Assembly: GCA_014695325.1 (NCBI GenBank)
Contig: JACJNZ010000077.1
Location: 1 to 64,000, forward strand
Reading direction: 5' to 3'
Length of the DNA: 64,000 nt
Origin: Cyanobacteria bacterium FACHB-502
GTDB lineage: Bacteria; Cyanobacteriota; Cyanobacteriia; Elainellales; Elainellaceae
How positions within the stretch are numbered: position 1 is the first letter of the stretch; the number at the start of each line of letters is the position of its first letter. Below are positions 10,918-20,436 of the stretch, in pieces. The position numbers and the translations under genes are program-made. The notes under the pieces are model-generated. The model ran no database searches and was not told where the DNA came from. It saw only the letters and a program-made list of their open reading frames with translations.

Positions 10918-11727
10918 ATGCGGTTTCGCCCCATTTCCCATAGTTGGGTCGCTCGTCATCCTGAACCGATCGGCGTTATCGAATTTTTGGGGGGAGCTTT
11001 CTACGGTTCCTTTCCTTCGATCGCCTATTCCCATTTTCTAAACAGTCTGTTTGAAGCAGGCTACACCGTGATTGCGGTTCCTTTTCGGTTTGGGTTCAAT
11101 CATTTGGCGATCGCGCAAGGGTTACTCCAAGAGCGCGATCAGATTCGAGCCGAGCTGAACTATCCGTCTACGATTCCTCATTTCTGGGTAGGACATAGCT
11201 TAGGCTGCAAATATATTGTGCTGCTAGAAACGATGCGATCGATTCTCGATCAGCCAAGCCTGCTGATCGCGCCCGATATTTCAGACACTCGCAACGCACT
11301 ACCCATTCCATCCCTGGCAGACCTGCTCGATCGACTGCATCTCGGTGCAGTGCCCAATCGTCAGGAAACCCAACGCCGAATTTTAGACAGTTCTCTGTTT
11401 AATCTCACTGCGCTCATTTCCTTTCGGCAGGACACGATTGCTGGAACCTTGGCAGGCTCTCCTAATGAGAGCGATGTGGCATGGTTTGCTCAAACCCTTA
11501 GTCGAAAACAGAAGGCAAACCCGATTCAGCAAGAAATTCCGGGCGGACATCGGGAACCGATCGCCGTTAGATTTGCAGACTGGGTTGTCAGACCACCGGG
11601 GCATCAGGGCTGGCTTGAATCAATTTGCGATCGGCAGCTTGAATCCCTTGCAATTGAGATGCTCTCAGAACTCACCCATCGAAGGCAGAAACTTCAACCC
11701 CGTCCTGTTGAACCACTGCTGAGCTGA
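10918..11727 (+). CDS. DUF1350 family protein (alpha/beta-hydrolase-like)
   Basis: 269 residues from ATG. The N-terminus RFRPISHSWVARHPEP..GVIEFLGGAFYGSFP matches the DUF1350 family of cyanobacteria and plastids. A hydrolase-like strand-turn-helix occurs in HFWVGHSLGCKYIVLLE, with GHSLG in the nucleophile-elbow position (about residue 98). GGHREP near residue 205 could supply the histidine. The family's function is not established; a lipid or ester hydrolase is inferred from the GxSxG elbow only. No signal peptide. An alternative start further upstream, out of this frame, is not needed. Confidence 0.87.
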   Translation: MRFRPISHSWVARHPEPIGVIEFLGGAFYGSFPSIAYSHFLNSLFEAGYTVIAVPFRFGFNHLAIAQGLLQERDQIRAELNYPSTIPHFWVGHSLGCKYIVLLETMRSILDQPSLLIAPDISDTRNALPIPSLADLLDRLHLGAVPNRQETQRRILDSSLFNLTALISFRQDTIAGTLAGSPNESDVAWFAQTLSRKQKANPIQQEIPGGHREPIAVRFADWVVRPPGHQGWLESICDRQLESLAIEMLSELTHRRQKLQPRPVEPLLS

Positions 11728-11821
11728 GGGCGATCGTCATGCTGTCGACAAGCTGTCTATAGTTTTGGTTTTCGTTTACGCCTGCTCCAGATTCTCTTGC
11801 TATGATAATGGCGGTAGATCT

Positions 11822-11895
<74 letters not shown>

Positions 11896-11925
11896 TCAAT
11901 GCCAGAGTTAGAGTAGCCAAAGCCT

Positions 11926-12843
11926 TTAACCCCCTTGTCCTGCCGGAGTTGCAGGGGAATCGATCGGGGCAGAATTTGGGGCAGTCGTTTGCGAGGGAGC
12001 TGGAGGAGGAGTGGGTGTTCCCGGTGTCGGGGTTGGGGCAACTCCTGGGTTTGCAGGCTGATTGGACGGCTGATTCCCAGATGGGTTTGCAGGCTGATTG
12101 AACGGCTGATTAAACGTGGGGGGCTGGTTTGCAGGTTGACCCGTGGGTTGATTTGCGGGTTGATTGGTCGGCTGATTCGCGGGCTGATTCGCGGGTTGAT
12201 TCGCGGGTTGATCGCTCGGCTGATTCGCAGGTTGGGGTGTAGGCTGGTTTGTCGGTGAAGCATCCGCAGGCGGATTCATATTCGCGGGTGGGACGGTTCC
12301 CGGTTGCGCTGCTGGAGAATTGACGGGAGCAGAGGGCACTGGAGCCGCAGGCGCAGAAGGAGGACTGGCAGCGGGAGTTCCCAGTTCGAGAAGCAATCGG
12401 GCACTGCGAAAATAAGTTGACCACTGCTGCGGATCAGGACGGGTACGCCAGTTGTCGCGACTCACACGCATTGTCAGAATGGGGACGATCGAAGTTCCGC
12501 TTTCTCCCACCACCGTAATTGCGACTTCGCTTACCAAAATATCGCCGTCAAAAATCTGCTGAGCCGTGGTTCGCGCCGCTGTCTCTGCCCGGCGCACCAG
12601 AGCTGTGTAGCTGTCCCCTTCCTGCTGAGCGACCGACACCGAAGTTTGACGCGGATAAGCCTGAGCCAATTCAGCATGGAATCCCAAAGGCAGCAGGGAG
12701 AGAGTGGCAGCGATCGAGAGGGTAGACCCCCAATGCAGCAAGCCTGTGAGGATCGGATGACGGCGATGTTTCCTGCTTACTAGACTTCTGCTCGCTGGAT
12801 CTCTGCTCGCTAGACTTCTGCTCAAATGGTGATGCTGGGGCAT
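11926..12843 (-). CDS. Secreted protein with Asn-Gln-Pro tetrapeptide repeats
   Basis: About 305 residues. I chose the ATG at 12843 because an AGAGG Shine-Dalgarno sits 5 nt upstream; a GTG at 12879 is in frame but unsupported. Order: a basic Ser/Arg-rich N-terminus of about 27 residues, a hydrophobic signal or anchor segment (LLHWGSTLSIAATLSLLPLG), then a conserved-looking domain of about 85 residues (QQIFDGDILVSEVAITVVGE...SIVPILTMRVSRDNWRTRP...YFRSARLLLEL), then a Pro/Ala linker and a 100-residue tail of NQPA/NQPT-type repeats encoded by 12-bp units. No known domain recognised. The tail is probably disordered and envelope-exposed (inference). The gene is convergent with tRNA-Arg. Confidence 0.75.
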   Translation of the reverse strand: MPQHHHLSRSLASRDPASRSLVSRKHRRHPILTGLLHWGSTLSIAATLSLLPLGFHAELAQAYPRQTSVSVAQQEGDSYTALVRRAETAARTTAQQIFDGDILVSEVAITVVGESGTSIVPILTMRVSRDNWRTRPDPQQWSTYFRSARLLLELGTPAASPPSAPAAPVPSAPVNSPAAQPGTVPPANMNPPADASPTNQPTPQPANQPSDQPANQPANQPANQPTNQPANQPTGQPANQPPTFNQPFNQPANPSGNQPSNQPANPGVAPTPTPGTPTPPPAPSQTTAPNSAPIDSPATPAGQGG

Positions 12844-13086
12844 TCTGACCTCTCGAAAACATCCGGTGCGTTTAACCACACTGTTTTAGTTGATTTAGCG
12901 GCAGAATTCAATGCTGTTTTGCCTGCTGCCCTTGGGTAGAAACCTCTATTTTTCGCGATCCCCTGTGTGCCGGGACTGAATAGATTGTGTTATCGTCTGG
13001 GCATTCTTAGCTTAGACAGGGCAAGGAATCCACTTAGACCGGCACAGGGTTAACGCATTTTACGGCTGGAGAACGGGTGAAACGGA

Positions 13087-14826
13087 ATGGCACACTGGGC
13101 GATCGCGATCGGAATTAATCAATATCAAACTCAAAAGCTGCAACCTCTTTTGTATGCTCAGCGAGATGCACAAAGCTTGCGCGATTTCTGGGTTCAGGAA
13201 GCGGGGTTCTCTACCGACTGCTGCCTGACCCTGACGGATTGTGCTGAAGGATCGCTCTATCCCACTCAAAAGAACATTCCGCAGGCGATCGAGCAGATTT
13301 GCCAGACGCGCCTCGCCGCCAAGGACGTGCTGTGGTGCTTTTTCAGCGGCTATGGAATTCAGCAGAACGGGGTTGATTACGTGATGCCGATCGACAGTGA
13401 CCCCACTCGTCCCGCAGAAACCGGAATTGCGATCGACACAGTTTTTCAACGGCTCAAAACTGCCCCGACTCAGCAAGTTGTGCTGCTGCTGGATGTGAAC
13501 CGCACTCACAATCACCTCACCGGAGACGGAGTTGGCAATCAAACGCTACAGCTTGCTCAGCATTATGGGATTGCCACGATTCTTTCCAGTCAGCCGCAGC
13601 AGTTTTCCCACGAGACGATCGCCCTGCGGCAGGGACTTTTCACCGCGACGTTGATAGAGGCGATTCGCTATCGAAACTGTTTTACGCTCGATCAGTTAGT
13701 GCAGTATTTGACCGATCGCCTGCCGGAACTGAGCGAACAGCACTGGCGACCGCGACAAGATCCTTTAGCCTTTTTGCCGCTGGCTCAGAAATATCAGCTC
13801 ATTGTGCCCGAAGCAGCGGTGGTGCGTCTGGGTGCCGTGGCTCCGGTCGGTGTGGGCGGGGGAGGAGGTGAAACGGGGGTAGGGATTCGATCGTTGCTAG
13901 AGCGATCCTATGCAGCTTCGGCGATCGATGAGCCTGCAGTGGCTTTACCGTCGATTCCTCCAGAACATCAGCCTGCTCCAGTTCAAACGACTCCGATTCC
14001 TGCTTCGGGAGGAGCCGCTTTGTTGCCTCAAGATCCGTTCTGGCAGCGATTGCTGCTTTGGGGCGGCATTCTGGTAAGTCTGCTGCTGGTCGGCGTGCTG
14101 CTGCGAAACGCGGCGGTCATTTTTGGACAGGATAAACCTGCTAATCCGCCTGCTCCGACGGCTTCTGCGCCCACAAACTCGCCTCCGACGCTGGCAGTTC
14201 CCCTTGATCCGGCAACGCTAACGGCAGCCGCCGAAACCGCAATCCAGGCGCGTCAGTATCAGGAAGCCTCACAGCAGCTTAGCCAGCTCACCCCAGAGCA
14301 GCAAACCCCCAACACGCTCAAACTGCTGGAGCAAACCAATCGCGGCTTGCTGAGTCAGGCAAAAAGTATGACCAGCCGATCGCGGGAATCTTCGGCTGAA
14401 AATCAAGCTTCTGACTTTGTTGATGCGATCGAGATTGCCCGCCTGATTCGTCCCGGTCAGCCGCTCTTCGACGAAACACAGCAGCACATCGATCGCTGGA
14501 GTCAGATTATTCTCGACATGGCGCAAGGCAGAGCTGATCGCGGCAATGATGGCTCAACGCCAGCCGCAGCCGAAAACTATGGGGGAGCGATTCGCACGGG
14601 GCTGCTGGTTCCTAACGATCGCCCTGAAGTTTACGCCCGTGCCCAGCAGTCAATCGCCCAGTGGAGTCAGCTCATTTTCCAGCTTGCTCAGGATCGCGCA
14701 ACAGAAGGCAATCTCGATCTGGCAATTCAGACGGCTGAGCTCGTTCCACCCAATACGCCGACCTATCCCAAAGCCCAGGAAGCGATCGCAGAATGGCGGC
14801 GTAGCCAGCCTCCGGTAAATCCTTAA
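13087..14826 (+). CDS. Caspase-like (orthocaspase) protein with Tyr/Asn active-site substitutions
   Basis: 579 residues from ATG. Residues 1-240 are a peptidase C14 p20-like fold: AIAIGINQYQ start, DAQSLRDFW helix, FFSGYG at 85-90 where active members have SGHG, and LLLDVNRT at 133-140 where active members have D-A/S-C-H/R. Tyr89 and Asn138 thus replace the His-Cys dyad, so proteolysis is not expected. Catalytically substituted orthocaspases with Tyr in place of His are known in cyanobacteria. A linker, one membrane segment (about 318-342) and three degenerate helical TPR-like repeats (for example AQQSIAQWSQLIFQLAQDRA) follow. It probably acts as a membrane-tethered scaffold or binding module (inference). 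A divergent gap of 243 bp separates it from the Asn-Gln-Pro protein gene. Confidence 0.88.
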   Translation: MAHWAIAIGINQYQTQKLQPLLYAQRDAQSLRDFWVQEAGFSTDCCLTLTDCAEGSLYPTQKNIPQAIEQICQTRLAAKDVLWCFFSGYGIQQNGVDYVMPIDSDPTRPAETGIAIDTVFQRLKTAPTQQVVLLLDVNRTHNHLTGDGVGNQTLQLAQHYGIATILSSQPQQFSHETIALRQGLFTATLIEAIRYRNCFTLDQLVQYLTDRLPELSEQHWRPRQDPLAFLPLAQKYQLIVPEAAVVRLGAVAPVGVGGGGGETGVGIRSLLERSYAASAIDEPAVALPSIPPEHQPAPVQTTPIPASGGAALLPQDPFWQRLLLWGGILVSLLLVGVLLRNAAVIFGQDKPANPPAPTASAPTNSPPTLAVPLDPATLTAAAETAIQARQYQEASQQLSQLTPEQQTPNTLKLLEQTNRGLLSQAKSMTSRSRESSAENQASDFVDAIEIARLIRPGQPLFDETQQHIDRWSQIILDMAQGRADRGNDGSTPAAAENYGGAIRTGLLVPNDRPEVYARAQQSIAQWSQLIFQLAQDRATEGNLDLAIQTAELVPPNTPTYPKAQEAIAEWRRSQPPVNP

Positions 14827-14844
14827 GTGGTGCAGCAGTAGTGC

Positions 14845-14878
14845 AGCTAAAGCTGTGTAGCTAAAGCTGTGTAGCTAA
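14845..14878 (+). repeat. 14-bp tandem repeat, 2.4 copies
   Basis: AGCTAAAGCTGTGT is repeated exactly at 14845-14858 and 14859-14872 and then partly to 14878, just after the caspase-like gene. A weak hairpin, CCGTT/AACGG at 14883-14895, follows without a T-run. The rest of the 220-bp gap shows nothing else. Confidence 0.9.
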
Positions 14879-15046
14879 GAAGCCGTTAAAAACGGTTGAT
14901 ACTGCGTTCAAGGTGATCTGCTGCGGCAATTAGAACCCACACGACGCACCACTTCAATAGCTGTCCTTTAGGTCACGCTGACTTTGCAAATCTCTGGCAA
15001 AGTAGAGGCACGGAAATCATCCGATAATCCAGAACAGGATGCGGCA

Positions 15047-16507
15047 ATGGCCTCAGAGAAGTTTCGGCAGCAGTTGCGCCAGGAAGCAGAGCAATGGCGA
15101 TCGGAAGGCTTGATTAACGCAGACCAGTTTCAGCAGCTTGCAGACCGCTATCAGTTTGAAGGGCTAGACCGCGTGGCTCGCGATCGCTTTGTCGTCGTGG
15201 TGCTGTGTTTAGGCTGTGCGCTGCTGGGGCTGAGCGTGATTACCTTTGTCGCAGCAAACTGGCAGGCGATCGGGCGAGGCGTAAAACTGCTCTTGCTGAT
15301 GGCACTATTTTTGGGTGTGAATACGATCGGCTTTTACCTCTGGCATCTCGTCCCGCAAGCAAGCCTACAAAAGAACTGGCAGCATCGGTTCGGACTGGGC
15401 TTATTACTGCTGGGAGCACTCATCCTGGGGGCAAATCTGGCACTGGTGGGGCAGATGTTTCACAGCACAGGCACGTTTGCCGAACTCTGTCTGGTCTGGG
15501 GGCTGGCGGTGCTGGCAATGGCATACGCGCTGCGGCTGACCCTGCTGGGAGTGCTGGCGATTTTGCTGATGGGCATTGGCTATTGGAGCGGCGTTGCTTA
15601 CCTAGTGGGTTTGGGCACGCTGCCCGGAATTATGCTGCTGATTCGCAATATGCCGATCGCCGCCACACTGCTGTTTCTGCCTCTTGCCTACTGGTGTCGC
15701 TCTAGAACGATTTTCGTGCTAGGGTCGATCGCCGTGATTTCTTCGTTTGAAGTCGTCTTGCAGTCGTTTGGTCTGGGACTAAATTTTGCGTCGGGGTTTC
15801 TAGCTGCGATCGCCTTTACAATTCCGCCCGCGCTGCTCTGGAGCTTCGAGGACGAAGGACAGGCTGTACACCAGAATGAGGAGCATCAAACCGAGGAAAC
15901 CGCGACTTTTGCGCCGCTTGCCCGCAGTTTAGCCATTATTTTTTTAGTGGGACTGCTCTACATCCTGTCGTTTCACAATGCCTGGGATTTTCCAGGAACC
16001 GATTTGCCGCTTTCGCAGCAGCTGGGACGATTGATTACAAGCGGGCGATCGTTTTTGCTGAATCCCAATCTGCTGCTGTTTACGATCATCGCGATTCTTC
16101 AGTGGATTAATCTGGCGCGTCCCCAAAGAACCGATCGCTGGAGACTGAGCCAAACTGATGCGCTGGTGCTGCTGGTGCTGGTACTGCTGGCACTGCTAGG
16201 CTTCTGGCACTGGAGCATGAATCCGATCCTGGAGCTGGCAACGCTTTTAATAAATGCCGTATTTTTTGTAATGGCAACGCGATTTCTACGAGAAGGACTC
16301 GCCGAAGGTCAGCGCAGTCTGTTTTGGAGTGGCTTAATTCTGCTGACGCTGCAAATTCTCAGCCGTACCCTGGAATACGACACCGGACTGCTGGTGAAGT
16401 CCCTGGCGTTTCTGCTCTGCGGCATTGGCATTATTGCGATCGGTCTCTGGTTTGAGCGTTATGTTCGCACCCTCAGAAATTCAGAATTCGGAGTTCGGAA
16501 TTCGTAA
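15047..16507 (+). CDS. DUF2157 polytopic membrane protein
   Basis: 487 residues from the ATG at 15047. An in-frame TTG at 14984 would add 21 residues that lack family character, so I prefer the ATG, which begins the DUF2157 domain directly (FRQQLRQEAEQWRSEGLINADQFQQLADRYQFEGLD). The first cytoplasmic 60 residues are followed by about 12-14 hydrophobic segments, beginning VVVLCLGCALLGLSVITFVAANW, a sequence typical of the family. One long hydrophilic Glu-rich loop lies near residues 285-310. DUF2157 proteins are inner-membrane proteins of unknown role. The end of the frame runs into a short duplicated sequence (AGAAATTCAGAATTCGGAGTTCGGAATTC region), which may have altered the C-terminus. Confidence 0.87.
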   Translation: MASEKFRQQLRQEAEQWRSEGLINADQFQQLADRYQFEGLDRVARDRFVVVVLCLGCALLGLSVITFVAANWQAIGRGVKLLLLMALFLGVNTIGFYLWHLVPQASLQKNWQHRFGLGLLLLGALILGANLALVGQMFHSTGTFAELCLVWGLAVLAMAYALRLTLLGVLAILLMGIGYWSGVAYLVGLGTLPGIMLLIRNMPIAATLLFLPLAYWCRSRTIFVLGSIAVISSFEVVLQSFGLGLNFASGFLAAIAFTIPPALLWSFEDEGQAVHQNEEHQTEETATFAPLARSLAIIFLVGLLYILSFHNAWDFPGTDLPLSQQLGRLITSGRSFLLNPNLLLFTIIAILQWINLARPQRTDRWRLSQTDALVLLVLVLLALLGFWHWSMNPILELATLLINAVFFVMATRFLREGLAEGQRSLFWSGLILLTLQILSRTLEYDTGLLVKSLAFLLCGIGIIAIGLWFERYVRTLRNSEFGVRNS

Positions 16508-16725
16508 TTGCAAAACCTGGAGTAGACCAGCGGTTTATCTCCCTGCTCACCCTCAAGACGACCGATAAACCCTTCACTCTGCTCAATCACTCTCCTCGCT
16601 GCCATTCTTAATTGCGACCTCCTAAATTCCAAGTTCCGAAGTCGATCAGAGCTTCCTTCCCTGGTTCCATACAAAAAAGTGCCTTCCCTGCCTATCCTTA
16701 AGGAAAGGTATCTTTTCATCACAGC

Positions 16726-17688
16726 ATGGTTAACGGTCACACTCCGCTTCCCGCCGCCAATTTTTCTACCTCAACTCCCTCGACTTCCCATGCCCTGACG
16801 ATCGCGGTTGTTGGCGATGTCCATGATCTGTGGGAACCCGCCGACGAGCTTGCCCTGAAGCATCTGGGCGTGGATCTGGTGCTGCTGGTGGGTGACTTTG
16901 GCAATGAATCGGTGGAAGTGGTGCGATCGATCGCGGAGATGTCGATTCCCAAGGCGGCAGTGATGGGCAACCACGATGCCTGGTACACCGCAACTCACTG
17001 GGGCAAGAAGCTGCGAACCCACACCGAAGATCGGGTACAGCAACAGCTTGACCTCTTGGGAGCAACCCATGTCGGCTATGGCAAACTCGACTTTCCCGAA
17101 TTTAATCTCAGCGTAGTGGGTGGCCGTCCGTTTAGCTGGGGCGGCTCAGATTGGTCAGCCCACGGGCAGTTTTACAAAGAGCGGTATGGGGTGCAGAGTT
17201 TTGAAGAATCGACGGCGAAAATTGTGCAGGCGGTGAAAGATGCTGCCTTCGACACGGTACTCTTTATCGGGCACTGCGGACCCAAAGGACTGGGCGCTCA
17301 GCCCGAAGACCCGTGCGGCAAGGACTGGAAACCCCTTGGCGGCGACCACGGCGACCCGGATTTGACAGCGGCGATCGAAGAAACGCTGCTCCTGGGCAAG
17401 TCCGTTCCCCTCGTTACCTTCGGACACATGCACCACGGGCTGCGCCACACCAAAGACTGTCTGCGAAAAATGATCGATGTTTTCCCCACCGGAACGGTCT
17501 ATCTCAATGCTGCCAGTGTGCCTCGCATTATCCAAACCGAAGCCGGACGCCAGCGCAATTTCTCCCTGGTGCAAATGAAAGCCGGAACGATAACGCAAGC
17601 TTCTTTAGTGTGGCTCGATGAAGAAGACGCGATCGTCTCTGAACAGGTGCTATACCAGGCAGAGCCCGCTTCCCTACCAATGCACTAG
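16726..17688 (+). CDS. TIGR04168-type metallophosphoesterase
   Basis: 320 residues from ATG. The calcineurin-like metal-binding motifs are all present: AVVGDVHDLW (about residue 28), LVGDFGN (about 57), MGNHDAWY (about 80), IGHCGPKGLG (about 185) and FGHMHHGL (about 230). The domain is thus complete and should bind two metals and hydrolyse a phosphoester. The cyanobacterial/plant TIGR04168 family has no established substrate. No signal peptide, so it is probably cytoplasmic. It sits between DUF2157 and tRNA-Ser on the same strand with 218-bp and 40-bp gaps. A purine-rich AAGGAAAGG lies about 20 nt before the ATG, too far for an ideal ribosome site. Confidence 0.9.
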   Translation: MVNGHTPLPAANFSTSTPSTSHALTIAVVGDVHDLWEPADELALKHLGVDLVLLVGDFGNESVEVVRSIAEMSIPKAAVMGNHDAWYTATHWGKKLRTHTEDRVQQQLDLLGATHVGYGKLDFPEFNLSVVGGRPFSWGGSDWSAHGQFYKERYGVQSFEESTAKIVQAVKDAAFDTVLFIGHCGPKGLGAQPEDPCGKDWKPLGGDHGDPDLTAAIEETLLLGKSVPLVTFGHMHHGLRHTKDCLRKMIDVFPTGTVYLNAASVPRIIQTEAGRQRNFSLVQMKAGTITQASLVWLDEEDAIVSEQVLYQAEPASLPMH

Positions 17689-17728
17689 CATCTTTTGAGG
17701 TCAACCTGTTAAGATAATCTTGCCGTCT

Positions 17729-17813
<85 letters not shown>

Positions 17814-18062
17814 TTGATTGAGGGGATAAGTTACCGGTGAAGATAACCGGTGAAGGGATAAGTTACTAGGTTGGGGTAGATGCCTGAACCATTCGGTCGA
17901 TTTGGGTTTTCCCATTTTCGATTTGAATGCAGTATAAGTCAGGATTCTGCAAACTCTCCCACTCCAAATAACCAATCTGTTCGTCTTGCAAGACGGCTCA
18001 ACTCGCCTCCTGCAAAGCTCAAGCTTAGATCTACAAACGTCTCAGCCAACCATTTCCACCGG

Positions 18063-18608
18063 CTATCCAGCGGAATCAGACTCAACCTCAGCAACTTCAC
18101 CCGTTAGCGTTGCCAGCGTCGATCGATAACACTGATAGGCAGACTCGCTGAAGCACACAAAAATCACGCGATCGATCCGGGGTTCCTGACTCAAAAAATT
18201 TAGCGTTTCGCTGAGGGCAATTTGAGTGGCACGATCGAGGGGAAAGCCATAAACTCCGGTGCTGATGGCAGGAAAGGCGATCGATCGAATGTTATAGCCG
18301 ATCGCCAATCGCAAACTATTTTGGTAGCACTGCGCCAGAAGTTGATCTTCTCTATAACTGCCACCGCGCCAGACAGGACCAACCGTGTGAATTACCCATT
18401 TTGCTGGAAGCCGATAGCCGTGCGTGATTTTTGCCTGTCCGGTCTCGCAGCCGCCAAGCTGCCGACATTCCTCTAGAAGTGCTCTGCCTGCTGCCCGATG
18501 AATTGCCCCATCGACTCCGCCGCCCCCCAGCAAAGAAGAATTGGCAGCATTAACGATCGCATCCACAGCTTGCTGCGTAATGTCACCTAGGGCGATCGAG
18601 AGGTTCAT
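18063..18608 (-). CDS. Macrodomain protein (O-acetyl-ADP-ribose deacetylase type)
   Basis: 181 residues from the ATG at 18608; a TTG at 18641 would add 11 poorly fitting residues. The MacroD/YmdB-type signature is complete: ITQQAVDAIVNAANSSLLGGGGVDGAIHRAAG near the N-terminus, then GQAKITHGYRLPAKWVIHTVGPVW, and AFPAISTGVYGFPLDRA. Members hydrolyse O-acetyl-ADP-ribose or remove ADP-ribose from proteins. The binding-loop residues Asn-Ala-Ala-Asn and Gly-Val-Tyr-Gly are intact, so activity is likely. It is a cytoplasmic, single-gene unit, convergent with the tRNA-Ser region. The last 10 residues are acidic and not conserved. Confidence 0.95.
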   Translation of the reverse strand: MNLSIALGDITQQAVDAIVNAANSSLLGGGGVDGAIHRAAGRALLEECRQLGGCETGQAKITHGYRLPAKWVIHTVGPVWRGGSYREDQLLAQCYQNSLRLAIGYNIRSIAFPAISTGVYGFPLDRATQIALSETLNFLSQEPRIDRVIFVCFSESAYQCYRSTLATLTGEVAEVESDSAG

Positions 18609-19097
18609 AAGCTTCTTATGCCTCAAAGGTAAAGAACTCAAGGGTACTTTGAATAAAGTAATAACTTGATGAATGCTTCACATACTGACGAAGCATTAAC
18701 GAGCCTGGAAAATCACAGCTATCGGACTGAATCTAACTAACATTTACAAGCAGCTCTTACTGCTCAAAGCGAAGCTGTCCGTTCAGTATAGCCTCCGTAA
18801 GGGTCATTCTCTCATCCTGAGGGGAAAAACAAAGATTTAATGAAGCGAAAGCAAACTTAAGTGTTAGCACATAACTTCATGCCATATTTACTGCTACGCA
18901 CAGCCTACACTGAGCCGTCCTAGCAGAGGGTTACAAGTAACGTCCTATCGCCCTTTAGAAAAATTAGAGCGTAGGAACAAAGCACTTGAGCGATCGAGAT
19001 TGCATAGTGACAAGATTGGCTTGCCAAATGTTTTGGCTGGGCAGGATTTCATTGCCAATGCATACATAGAATTAGCTGATTGCTGGAGATATCGCAG
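18609..19097. other. Intergenic region without recognisable gene
   Basis: 489 bp between the divergent macrodomain and GT61 genes. I see no RNA gene, convincing reading frame or strong repeat. It is AT-richer than the flanking gene bodies and probably carries both promoters. Confidence 0.6.
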
Positions 19098-20150
19098 ATG
19101 CAAATTTCATTACAACATCGCATTCCAGGATACGTGGTTGATTCAGCACTTATGTTTGCTTATCCAACCTGCGCCGCCGATGTGTATACAGCTTTCACAG
19201 AAACAATCCTCCTACCCGAAGAGTCTGTCCCAGAAAAAAATGTACAGATTCAAGTTAACAGCAAAGATACAGGAGCCAGACAAACAGGAAGCTGGAAATG
19301 GAAAGTCCATAATAAACTCAATCAAGCCCTGAAGGGTTCTGAAACCCTGGATTTTTCAGGTCGTTTTGTTTATGACAGTCGATATGATACAGAAAAAAAT
19401 ATAAGCCATATTATTGATAACGTAGCGACTCCTGTCTTGCTTGCAAAAAAGGCTTTGTCAGAGCATCTTGGTCAAGAAGCTAAGATTTATGTTGTGTTGA
19501 ATGCAAGTGCTACAGAATTAGCCCGCCAAGTTTATGACGGATTGGGGATTCCCACGATTTGCACTGATGGTAATGTTTTTGGAGAAGTGGTTGAAGTCAC
19601 TCCAAATCGAGAGCTTTATGGATTTCAGCCTGAAGCTTACGATCTTGAAATTAAAGACTACAATCCTAATACACCTGAACGAGTTTTTATTCCCCGTAAA
19701 GGCAGCCGTCAATTAAGCAACAATGATGAAATCACTGAGTTTTTAGAAAAGCGAGGCTTCGTCACTTACTATTTTGAAGATTTAACCCCAAGTGAAGAAT
19801 GGTCGATTTGCCGGAATGCCAAAGTTGCAGTTGTTGCTCATGGAGCTGGAACCGCCAACTTCGTTTTCAATCGCCGGGGGCTAGAAAATCCAGAAGTTGC
19901 AGGGAGCGGGCTTCGACTGATTGAACTGTTCTCCCCTTGCTTCACCCTCAGTCGCCCCGGATTTCGTCGGCTCGCCACACTCTTCAATGGCAGATGGTGC
20001 GGAGTTCGCGGAAAAATGACCCCTAAAGTTTTGCGCTATTTAGACTTCGATAAACGTCCTCGAAATACCCTTACTTTTCCTATCAAAGACCCCTACGAAA
20101 TTGACCTGACCACATTGCTGCTCGCCCTCAATCACTTAAAGGTATATTAA
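19098..20150 (+). CDS. Glycosyltransferase family 61 (DUF563) protein
   Basis: 350 residues from the ATG at 19098; a TTG at 19080 is also in frame, but the ATG is preceded by GGAGA about 13 nt upstream and gives the better start. The C-terminal half carries the GT61 pattern: FIPRKGSRQLSNNDEITEFLEKRGF, then AKVAVVAHGAGTANFVFNRRG and LRLIELFSP, where homologues have the (A/G)HGAG...N...V(I/L)E(L/I)FP motif. GT61 enzymes transfer sugars to glycans or lipids. The acceptor is unknown here and no other glycan gene is nearby. The gene is AT-richer than its neighbours, with many AAA/TTT runs, suggesting acquisition. No signal peptide or membrane helix seen. Confidence 0.82.
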   Translation: MQISLQHRIPGYVVDSALMFAYPTCAADVYTAFTETILLPEESVPEKNVQIQVNSKDTGARQTGSWKWKVHNKLNQALKGSETLDFSGRFVYDSRYDTEKNISHIIDNVATPVLLAKKALSEHLGQEAKIYVVLNASATELARQVYDGLGIPTICTDGNVFGEVVEVTPNRELYGFQPEAYDLEIKDYNPNTPERVFIPRKGSRQLSNNDEITEFLEKRGFVTYYFEDLTPSEEWSICRNAKVAVVAHGAGTANFVFNRRGLENPEVAGSGLRLIELFSPCFTLSRPGFRRLATLFNGRWCGVRGKMTPKVLRYLDFDKRPRNTLTFPIKDPYEIDLTTLLLALNHLKVY

Positions 20151-20260
20151 CGCTTCAGGCATTGAGCCAGCGATCGAGCAATTGCAGGGGGCTGTTCGCT
20201 AAATTAGCGAGGTTCACTAAGCGTTCACTAAGCAAATCTGAAAGACGCAGAAATCACGCG

Positions 20261-20305
20261 ATCAATCTTTTGTTGATCAATCTGTTACTGATCACTCTGT
20301 TCTTG
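20261..20305 (+). repeat. 15-bp tandem repeat, three copies
   Basis: ATCAATCTTTTGTTG, ATCAATCTGTTACTG and ATCACTCTGTTCTTG lie head to tail in the 286-bp gap between the GT61 and DUF4330 genes. GTTCACTAAGC is also duplicated just upstream (about 20212-20234). In the plus frame the repeat would read INLLL, but the surrounding frame lacks gene-like features. Confidence 0.85.
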
Positions 20306-20436
20306 ATTCAAAGAACTCAGAACTTTAGTGAGAACAATCGACGATCGCATTCATTGCCTGCTGAGCAAGGTTTTCCAGGGCGATCGGAATCTTTGCTCCA
20401 GGCAAGTAGTCTTGCGTCTTTCAGATCTGCCTACGC

